From assembly GCA_002887195.1 (NCBI GenBank), contig PJAB01001152.1, positions 1 to 16,825 of the forward strand: a stretch of DNA of 16,825 nucleotides, given 5' to 3'. Below the pieces are notes generated by a model. It did not search any database, was not told the origin of the DNA, and worked only from the letters and a program-made list of their open reading frames with translations. A program made the translations under genes and the position numbers. The stretch comes from Chrysochromulina parva. Taxonomy: Eukaryota > Haptophyta > Prymnesiales > Chrysochromulinaceae. Shown in pieces: positions 1 through 6,361 of this stretch (positions within the stretch are counted from its first letter, which is position 1; every line of letters begins with the position of its first letter).

Positions 1-1
1 G

Positions 2-1057
2 TGCGCGCGGCTGTGCGCACGCGTCGGCCTGCCGCTCACGAGCAACCTCGTCGAGGTGACCGAGCTCGACCTCTCGGACAGCCGCGCCGCCGGTCGCCTC
101 ATCGCCGACGCGGTCGACGCATCGCGCTGGCTGCCCAACCTGGCAAAGGTGACGGGGCTGGGCGGCTTCGAGGTGGACGTGGCCGCGCTGAGGCACGTGG
201 CGTCTTCGGGTGACTACTCGTACCCGATGGCGGGGGTGCGCGCGTGCATCCGCGGCGAGGGCGAGGCGCCGATGGAGGTGCTGCTCGCCGCGTGCGTGCT
301 GCGCGACGGCGAGGCGCGCGTGCCGGCGAACGCGTTCCGTGGCGACACGTCGATGACGTCGATCGCGCTGCCCGCCGGCCTCACGAGCATCGGTGATGTT
401 GCCTTCTATGGCTGCGACTCGTTGACGTCGATCGAGCTGCCTGCCGGCCTCACAAGCCTCGGTGAGGACGCCTTCTCTGGCTGCTCCTCGATGACGTCGT
501 TCGAGCTGCCCGCCGGCCTCACGAGCATCGGTGAGTACGCCTTCAATGGCTGCTCCTCGTTGACGTCGATTGAGCTGCCTGCTGGCCTCACAAGCCTTAG
601 TGAGTCCGTCTTCCGTGGCTGCTCCTCGGTGACGTCGATCGCGCTGCCCGCCGGCCTCACAAGCCTCGGTGGCCACGCCTTCTGTGGCTGCTCCTCGTTG
701 ACGTCGATTGAGCTGCCTGCCGGCCTCACAAGCCTCGGTGATGGCGTCTTCTATCACTGCTCCGCGTTGACCTCGATCGAGCTCCCCGCTGGCCTCACGA
801 GCCTCAGCAAGGAGGCCTTCTCTGGCTGCTCCTCGTTGACGTCGATCAAGCTGCCCGCGGGCCTCACAAGCCTTGGGGATGACACCTTCTCAGGCTGCTC
901 CTCATTGACGTCGATCGAGCTGCCAGCGAGCTTTGACCTGAGAATGTCGAGCTTTGATATGCTCAGGTCCGCCGGAGTGCCTCCCAGCACCATCCTGCGC
1001 TTTGCACCACCACCAGCTTTGGCCATCGAAAACAATGCAAATGTGCATGTGGGGTGA
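2..1057 (+). CDS. BspA-like leucine-rich repeat protein (5' partial)
   Basis: The reading frame is open from the left edge, so the true start lies outside the window; the stop is TGA at 1055-1057. About 117 non-repeat residues (including LDLSDSRAAGRLIADAVD, possibly an older LRR) precede nine 23-residue repeats of the type LTSIELPAGLTSLGEDAFSG. This is the BspA / Treponema pallidum-type LRR (LRR_5) pattern, in which each repeat carries an AF.GCSS turn. The ninth repeat decays (SIELPASFDLRMSSFD), and a 40-residue tail without repeats follows. Family members are common as large paralogous sets in algae and other protists and are usually assigned to protein or surface binding; the ligand here is unknown. 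No signal peptide or membrane segment is visible in the part present. The repeats are nearly identical at DNA level, which suggests recent expansion or gene conversion. Confidence 0.85.
   Translation, partial: CARLCARVGLPLTSNLVEVTELDLSDSRAAGRLIADAVDASRWLPNLAKVTGLGGFEVDVAALRHVASSGDYSYPMAGVRACIRGEGEAPMEVLLAACVLRDGEARVPANAFRGDTSMTSIALPAGLTSIGDVAFYGCDSLTSIELPAGLTSLGEDAFSGCSSMTSFELPAGLTSIGEYAFNGCSSLTSIELPAGLTSLSESVFRGCSSVTSIALPAGLTSLGGHAFCGCSSLTSIELPAGLTSLGDGVFYHCSALTSIELPAGLTSLSKEAFSGCSSLTSIKLPAGLTSLGDDTFSGCSSLTSIELPASFDLRMSSFDMLRSAGVPPSTILRFAPPPALAIENNANVHVG
353..973 (+). repeat. 69-bp tandem repeat encoding LRR units
   Basis: Nine head-to-tail 69-bp units code for the 23-residue LRR repeats; units 1-8 are well conserved and unit 9 is degenerate. 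Conserved stretches include ctgcccgccggcctcac, while the residues after LTSLG (positions 15-18 of the unit) vary most between copies. Variation concentrated in those positions may mark the exposed binding face. Confidence 0.9.
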
Positions 1058-1803
1058 CCGACCTGTAAGACATCGCATGCTGATTGCCATGTTGCCCTTG
1101 AACGGGGCTGGAGTAAGTAAAGTATCGCACAATTGAAACCGCACAGCACTATATCTTACTATATATTCTATATCTTAGGCGAGCTATATCCTTCGGAGAT
1201 TTACTACGGTAGACTCGGACTGACGAAACCCACTGGGGTTGCCTAATAAAGAGATGACGAAACTTAGCGATGTCAGTGACGAAACTTCGACGAACCTTTT
1301 CCCGCACTTTCAGTGTCAGACACTCCAGTGTGACACGTCGACTTCTCAAACCTGTAACCTCGGCCCGGGGGGCGGGTCCGGTCGCCTAGGGTCCGCTTAG
1401 GGGTTGACCTCTGAGGTCGGGGTCGGGGTCGGAGGGGGGGTGTTATTCCCGAAAACGACACTGAATTTCCTGGACTCGCTTTAGACCCGACCCGACCCGA
1501 CCCGACCTCGACTCGGAGCCCGATTTTCATATCCTATCCCGCGTCCGATCCGGACCCCCTCGGATACGGAGATATAAGTTATAACGAAACCGCACAGCAT
1601 ACAGGATTGTTTGTACCGCGTCGTCTTAATAAAAACGTTCCAAAGTGTGCTCTGTGATCGTGAGATACATAGGAATGCGCCGCTTTGGATTCGCCGCACG
1701 AGCTGCTCGGTACGGCGCCTCCGAGCCGCTCTGTACGGCGCCACAAGCTGTTTACTACATACTAGCCCGCTCGGGCGCTCGGTAGTCGGCTCGGTACGGC
1801 GCC
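1058..1803. other. Intergenic region with short repeats and possible insertion
   Basis: No convincing gene was found. The region is more AT-rich near 1149-1200 (tatatcttactatatattc) and lies between the 3' ends of the converging LRR gene (+) and GPAT gene (-). An AATAAA on the plus strand at 1244-1249 could serve as a poly(A) signal for the LRR gene. Other contents are about four tandem GACCC units near 1485-1506, three imperfect copies of cggtacggcgcc at about 1709, 1732 and 1793, and a 14-bp direct repeat (gaaaccgcacagca) at 1135-1148 and 1586-1599 that brackets 437 bp. Short ORFs here have no recognisable domains. Confidence 0.5.
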
Positions 1804-4100
1804 TCATAAGCTGCTCGCTAGGGCCTTCTCGAGGCCGCGGTAGTTCTGCTCGACCACCTTGTACACACGCTCCGACTGTTGATCTCCGCCCTCGAGATTA
1901 ATCGCTTCCCCAAAATGGAGGCCGGCTGGGGACCATTTGACTGTGCGGCTCTCTCCAACAGCGCCGCCGACGGTCTCAGGGGGCGGGCAGACCGCATACC
2001 TGAGGGACGAGCCCATCGGAGATCATCAGCTGTTAATCAGCTGTAATCAGAGGTCATCAGAGAGGGACGAGCCCATCGGAGATCATCAGCTGTCATCAGA
2101 GCCAATCAGTGTTCATCAGGTCCAATCGGTGCTCATCAGCGTACGTGAGCATGGAGAGCGGGTAGAAGTGAGTCTTGCGACCGCCCCTCTCTGTCGCCTT
2201 CTCGGCGATCACCCGGAACATCTCGATCGACTTCGGGTCGAACGGCGAGACTGCGGATGATGGGGCGCTCACGTCAATTAATGAGGCAATTAGATGCAAT
2301 CAGTCGCAATCAGAGGCCATCCGCTCCGCTCAGACGCCCTGAGTCGCCCTCAGCGGCGCTCAGAGGGTTTCGTCATGAGTGTGCTCGTCATCATAGGTCA
2401 TCAGCGGTCATCAGAGGTCATCAGAGGGCCATCAGAGGTAATCAGAGGTCATCAGAGGGCCTTCAGAGGCCATCAGAGTTCATCAGTTGCCATCAGTCGC
2501 TCACCCGCAAACTTGCCGCTGCTGTCCTTTCGATCCCGCCCGCCCGACGGTGCGACCCAGATGACCTTGCCTCCCTCATTGAAGAGCTTCTGCATTTGAA
2601 TCATCACGTTCCGATTATGGCGCGTCTTCTCGGCCTGATGAGGGAGCCAATCAGAGAGCCAATCAGAGACCTCTGATGAAGGAGCCAATCAGAGAGCCAA
2701 TCAGAGACCTCTGATGAAGGAGCCAATCAGAGACCTCTGATGAGGGAGCCAATCTAGTGCAAGCACAGAGGCCATCAGAGGGGCCATCAGAGGGGCCATC
2801 CATTGCAATCAGAGAGGTCTTCAGAGAGGCGCTAGGAGAGATCAATCTCACCTTGAGCTCCGGCGTCATCAGAGGTCATCAGAGATCATCAGAGGTCATC
2901 AGAGGTCATCAGAGATCAATCTCACCTTGAGCTCCGGTAATCAATCTCACCTTGAGCTCCGGCGTCATCAGGGGTCATCAGAGGTCATCAGACCTCAATC
3001 TCACCTTGAGCTCCGGCGGGTTCTCGATGTGCTTCTTGCTAAAGATGCAAAGCAAGTTTCGTCCCATCGAGAACGGCTGCGCGCGAGTAGGTCGGTGGTC
3101 AGCGCTCAATCAGATGCCATCAGATGCCATCAGATGCCATCAGATGCCATCAGATGCCATCAGATGCCATCAGATGCCATCAGAGGCCATCAGAGGCAAT
3201 CAGAGGCAATCAGAGGCAATCACCTGCGCGAGCAGGTCGGTGGTCACGCGATCTCCGGCCACGAAGATGCAGTTCTCCGCAAAGCCCGGGTAGAGAGGAT
3301 CCAGCAGCACGGACAGGATCTGCGTACGGGCAGAGGCTCGAACGGGTGTGGTGAGCCTCGCGTCACGTGGCACTCGGTGCCAATCACATGCAATCAGAGC
3401 ACATCAGAGGCCATCAGAGGCCATCAGAGGCCATCAGAGGCAATCAGATGCAATCAGAGGCCATCAGCCCCGGGTCGCATGGCACTCGGTGGAAATGACG
3501 TGTCATCCGGGCCCAATCAGAGCCAATCACCTGCGGATCTGCCTCGCTCTGGTGGTTGGCGAGCAGCACCACGTTGTCGCCGGCCGCCATCTGCGCCCTC
3601 ATCTGATCAATCTTCTCGAGGCCGACGAGGGCGGAGGTCTGGCGGTTGATGATCGGCTTTGCAAACTCGTTGCCCAGCGCGTAGTAGTCGAACGGCTCGC
3701 GCATCGCCCTGTGGAATGGTTCGAACTTGTGAGGATCCTTGGCTCGCTCGAGCACCTTCTTGAAGAGCGCGGTGAGCGTCTTCTCGTAGTAGTCGACGTC
3801 GTTGCCCGATCGGTAGACCTCGGTCATGTAGGAGGTGAAGAAGCCACCCATGATGGCCAGGTACTTTTCGGGCACGTCGTACTTCTCCTGCGCCTTCTCG
3901 AGCTTCTCCTTAACCTTTTGCTGCACGATCGCCGCCGCGGCCGCGAGCTCGACCTCCCTGGCGGCGGCCTTCATCTGATCGATGATCATCGTCGCCGCCG
4001 GTGCGCGCGCGCCGCGCGCGGCGGCACCTCGCAGCGGCGCCTCCACGAACGCACCGGTCGCGCCCGCCAAGAGAGACAGCGAAAGGACGGCGTAAAGCAT
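1804..4100 (-). CDS. ATS1: Plastid glycerol-3-phosphate acyltransferase (6 exons)
   Basis: Soluble stromal GPAT transfers an acyl group from acyl-ACP to sn-1 of glycerol-3-phosphate, the first step of plastid glycerolipid synthesis. Exons in coding order: 4100-3531, 3319-3224, 3076-3005, 2634-2505, 2250-2145, 1999-1804. They sum to 1170 nt (389 aa plus stop), keep frame, and all introns are GT-AG. The protein starts MLYAVLSLSLLAGATGA followed by F18, a signal peptide plus Phe typical of secondary red plastids. The acyltransferase motif NHQSEADP (H183, D188) ends exon 1. FVAGDRV is in exon 2, PFSMGRN and FSKKH in exon 3, IWVAPSGGRDR (about 271-281) in exon 4, HFYPLSML at the end of exon 5. Order and spacing match plant ATS1. 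Start: first ATG, giving the presequence. It lies 191 bp downstream of the next minus-strand gene. All five introns carry the CTGAT repeat. Confidence 0.93.
2000..2144 (-). repeat. GPAT intron 5 with CTGAT repeats and duplicated 3' end
   Basis: The 145-bp intron joins CTC-AC to G-TAT-GCG (phase 2), restoring LTYAV. Its first bases (gtacgctg) resemble the first bases of exon 6 (GTATGCGG), and both are preceded by a CTCA-type sequence, so the boundary looks duplicated. A perfect 32-bp direct repeat at 2002-2033 and 2062-2093 (60-bp offset) covers most of the acceptor region; only the copy next to the exon ends in CAG. The donor fits less well than the others and rests on protein homology across the junction. 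Confidence 0.8.
2251..2504 (-). repeat. GPAT intron 4 with CTGAT/CTGATT arrays
   Basis: The 254-bp phase 1 intron runs from donor gtgagcgactgatgg to acceptor catccgcag. The 5' half (2390-2504) is an array of about 10-bp units reading CTCTGATGAC or CTCTGATTAC in gene sense. The 3' half is more degenerate and keeps scattered CTGATTGC units near 2280-2320. A GTGAGCG heptamer occurs at both ends of the intron. Confidence 0.85.
2635..3004 (-). repeat. GPAT intron 3 with multiplied donor and acceptor regions
   Basis: The longest intron (370 bp, phase 0). The end of exon 3 plus the donor (GAGCTCAAG then gtgagattga in gene sense) is present four times: the true junction at 2994-3018 and intronic copies at 2940-2962, 2915-2937 and 2841-2863, separated by short CTGATGACCT arrays or directly adjacent. 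At the other end the acceptor sequence GGCTCCYTCATCAG occurs four times, starting (plus strand) at 2635, 2673, 2711 and 2737. About 90 bp of less ordered sequence lies between. Exon choice is set by homology (ELK joined to AEKTRHNRN). Confidence 0.9.
3077..3223 (-). repeat. GPAT intron 2: clean 10-bp array
   Basis: The 147-bp phase 0 intron holds about eleven uninterrupted 10-bp units (plus strand 3111-3220): seven cagatgccat-type, then four cagaggc-type. The donor gtgattgcct is itself a unit with C changed to G. The last 24 bases of the intron (3077-3100) repeat the last 22 bases of exon 2 (3224-3245) with one mismatch and a 2-bp insertion, so the array sits between two copies of exon sequence and the acceptor CAG comes from the intronic copy. 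Confidence 0.92.
3320..3530 (-). repeat. GPAT intron 1 with CTGAT array
   Basis: The 211-bp phase 0 intron starts gtgattggctctgattgg, i.e. with two repeat units, and ends cgtacgcag. The array proper is at about 3388-3467 on the plus strand (units catcagaggc). It is flanked by an imperfect 24-bp direct repeat at 3356-3379 and 3468-3491 (20 of 24 identical). Homology across the junction (NHQSEADPQ to ILSVLLDP) fixes the limits. Confidence 0.9.
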
Positions 4101-4291
4101 GGTTCTGCGAACTTCGAGAATAGATTCTCCGCGGTTCGTCTGGCTTCGTCCAAGAAGGCGACGGCTTCACACCCACCCATCGTGAATCAGTGTGAATGGT
4201 TTTCACTCACACGTGTACGGATACATGCGATCGTTCACGCTTCACGGCGACCCTAGCTTCATCCTCAGTGCAGCGCCAAGTGCAGCACCGC

Positions 4292-5827
4292 TCAATACGG
4301 CGTCTCGCCCTCCAACACGTCAGGTGGCGCGTCGGGCGGCGGCACGGCGGGGGGCAGCGCGTCGCCCGGAGCCCACTTCCAGACGCTCACCTGCCGGTGG
4401 GGAGAGATCACGCCGAGATCGTCCTCCTGATGGAGAGGCGTCCCGCAGCCACGCGCTCCCAAATACCAGTTGCAGCACGGCATCACCACGGCCCCTAATT
4501 GGGCACGCCATCCCACGAATTGCATGCAGTCGTCCAGCCCAATGTGCGCATGCGGAAGCACAAGTAGCACGCGCTCGGCCACAAACTTGCCGTATTGGGA
4601 AGGAGCCGCACCAGCAGCAGTTGCACCCGCCGTGGCACACGCCGCTGTAGCATGCGCCGCCTCGCTCAGCCGCGCACGCAGCACAGTGAGCCGTTCCACC
4701 CGCGCCGCCCATTCGGTGTCGTCGCTGTGGAATCCGAGCGAGCCGCGCACGAGAGGCACGGCCGAGATTGAGGTCGAGATACCGCCGAGATGCACCGAGA
4801 TGCACCTCCATTTGGTACGGTAGCAAAAGAGGGAAGCGGTGCGAGGCCGAAGCCCATCGCCCAGGCACACGAGCAGCACGCTCGGGTCGTCGGGCCGAAA
4901 GGCGTCGCTCAGGTGTTCGCGCACCTGATGAGGGAGGCAATTGGTGGCTGGCCATCTGATGAGGGAGGCAATTGGTGGATGGCCATCAGAGGCCATCAGT
5001 GGCCATCAGTGGCCATCGGTGGCTACCAAGGGTCACTCAAGGGTCTACCCGTCGCACCGCGTTGAAGCATGCAAAGCTCTCCGTGAGCTCCTTCGCCGAA
5101 GGGAAGAGCCCGAGCTCGATCATCCTTGGGGCGCACCTGATGAGGGAGGCCATGGGTGCCCATCAGAGCCCATCCAGAAATCTAAGGAAAGTGTCCGAGC
5201 TCGATCTCAATCTCGATCTCGATCTTAAGTGTCCGAGCTCGATCTTCAGTGGCCACACTTGAGACTGAGAAGCTCGTTGGTGTACATTGTGAAGTGGTTG
5301 GTGCTCCGCTTCCCGACTATGCGGCGCCGTTGCGGGTCGGCTTCCGGCGGCAGGCCGCGCGCGCGCCGCCATGCGGCACGCGCCGCCTTCTTGTCCGGAA
5401 GCGGACACTCTACCCACTCAGACGTGGCCAGTGGTGCTGCTGGGAGCGATTCGCACGTGACGCCCCAATAAACGTTCCCGATGCCCACTGATGGTGTGTG
5501 CGGCGTCGGCGCCAGCCGCACGACCGTGCAAGAAGTCGCCCGCTGGAGCGCGCGTAGCAGCGCGGTGTTGAAGAAGCTCTCGCACGAATCCGTGATGCCG
5601 GTCGCCGCTCTGGCCGCTGCCACGACGTCGGAGGCTTTGACAAACGAGAGAGGCTGTGCACTTTCGAAGCCGGCAGCGACGACGTACGCCGACACTTTAG
5701 CGGCGACCGTGGCCCGATCGTTGCTGCGCGCGGCCAGGGCCATTCCGTCCGGAGCCGACGATCGCCCCAAGGGTCCCAAGGAGTCCCGAGGTGTGAATTT
5801 GTTGAGGACAGGGCTGTGAACGGACAT
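4292..5827 (-). CDS. Putative methyltransferase-like protein (3 exons)
   Basis: Exons in coding order are 5827-5259, 5136-5058 and 4924-4292. Joined they give 1281 nt (426 aa plus stop) in frame, with GT-AG introns. I do not recognise a named family. The C-terminal half looks like a Rossmann SAM-binding fold: VLLVCLGDG (about 233-241) resembles methyltransferase motif I at the end of a beta strand, followed by PRTASLFCYRTKWRC. ERVLLVLPHAHIGLDD (about 334-349) and VVMPCCNW (about 362-369) resemble later strands; a Cys-Cys at this place also occurs in some TRM13/METTL25-like enzymes, only a loose analogy. The N-terminal 190 residues are unassigned; NHFTMYTNELLS stands just before intron 1. No targeting signal is clear. 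An alternative start is the ATG at 5743. Its stop is 191 bp upstream of the GPAT start, same strand. Exon 2 and splice junctions are inferred from frame, sense and splice signals, without a homologue to confirm them. Confidence 0.65.
4925..5057 (-). repeat. Methyltransferase-like gene intron 2, duplicated acceptor
   Basis: The 133-bp phase 0 intron. Its 3' end is a 31-bp tandem duplication (plus strand 4925-4955 and 4956-4986, 30 of 31 identical), so the acceptor TTGCCTCCCTCATCAG is present twice. Upstream are four CTGATGGCC-type units. The first bases of the intron (gtgcgacggg, then cttgagtgacccttgg) resemble the start of exon 3 (GTGCGCGAACACCTGAGCGA), consistent with a duplicated boundary. 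Confidence 0.75.
5137..5257 (-). repeat. Methyltransferase-like gene intron 1, exon-start duplication
   Basis: The 121-bp phase 2 intron. The first 26 intron bases align with the first 27 bases of exon 2 (21 matches, one gap). The core ATCGAGCTCGG occurs three times: in exon 2 (plus 5104-5120) and in the intron at 5189-5205 and 5227-5243, with GATCTC-type simple repeats between. The 3' end GGCCTCCCTCATCAG is almost the same as in intron 2 of this gene and intron 3 of the GPAT gene. Confidence 0.75.
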
Positions 5828-5921
5828 TGAATGCGACCAGCAATTGTGAGATTGCTGCGAGGCGGAGGCTCTTCGGCCGAATCTGTTGTGTCTGTGAATG
5901 ACGTGTTTCGTGAATTCATTA
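5743..5921. promoter_or_regulatory. Divergent start region, probably bidirectional promoter
   Basis: The predicted ATGs of the minus-strand gene (5827) and the plus-strand gene (5831) are separated by 3 bp. Both genes need 5' untranslated sequence, so either the transcripts overlap or a downstream start is used: in-frame ATGs are at 5743 (minus) and 5921 (plus), 177 bp apart. No TATA box or other core element is evident. Confidence 0.4.
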
Positions 5922-6361
5922 TGAATGATTGTCAAGCGACGCACCGCAACCACGAGGAGCTGACGCGAGTCCTTCAACACAAAATGGACGACATGTTTGC
6001 GCTGGGCCTTCCCATTCAGACAACGACTCCCGCCCCGGCTGCCGCTGGCAAGGCCGGCCGCAGCTCTATTGCACAGCAGTTTCGCGACCTGGAGGCGGCT
6101 GCTGAAAAGCACGTGCCAACCGTGAAAGCAGCCGATGATTCCGATCTGTTCCGTCAGATTCTGTCGCGCGCCACAGAGGTTTCGCGCACCTCCGCCCCGA
6201 TCCATAAGATCGATGCCAGCAGGCTGCAGACCAAGTCGCTCCTCCAGATCAAGAAGCAACGGTTGGAAAAAAAGGCGTCTCGCAATACAGTTCCCAAGGC
6301 GACGCAGGCAACGCTGGCCCTCGCGAGCAGCCGAAAGAAGGCCAGCATGAGCAGCAGATGA
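5831..6361 (+). CDS. Hypothetical helical protein, 176 aa
   Basis: I do not recognise this protein. It runs 176 aa from the first ATG, or 146 aa from the in-frame ATG at 5921 (MNDCQATHRNHEELTRVLQH). The middle part is charged and probably helical (HEELTRVLQHKMDDMF, then QQFRDLEAAAEKH), followed by an Ala/Pro linker. The C-terminal tail is strongly basic (SLLQIKKQRLEKKASRN and SSRKKASMSSR). No signal peptide or membrane segment is seen. The opposite strand is also open over the same stretch, but the plus-strand product has the more protein-like composition. It diverges from the methyltransferase-like gene and is followed by 582 bp before the next gene. A missing upstream exon cannot be excluded. 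Confidence 0.55.
   Translation: MRPAIVRLLRGGGSSAESVVSVNDVFREFIMNDCQATHRNHEELTRVLQHKMDDMFALGLPIQTTTPAPAAAGKAGRSSIAQQFRDLEAAAEKHVPTVKAADDSDLFRQILSRATEVSRTSAPIHKIDASRLQTKSLLQIKKQRLEKKASRNTVPKATQATLALASSRKKASMSSR

Noticed and set aside
406..729. Minus-strand ORFs over the LRR gene (406-729, 754-1149)
   Set aside because: They are mirror readings of the 69-bp LRR repeat; the plus-strand product has the recognised LRR pattern.
3105..3222. CRISPR-like regular array
   Set aside because: The unit is 10 bp and contiguous, there are no unique spacers, and it lies in a spliceosomal intron of a eukaryotic gene.
2927..3649. Long plus-strand ORFs with MPSDAIRCHQ-type repeats (2927-3649, 2952-3293, 3124-3354, 2257-2676)
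   Set aside because: They are the antisense reading of the CTGAT arrays, which has no stop codons in any frame. The GPAT exons on the minus strand explain the conserved parts.
3348..4256. 302-aa plus-strand ORF
   Set aside because: It is antisense to GPAT exon 1, which carries the NHQSEADP motif and the presequence on the minus strand.
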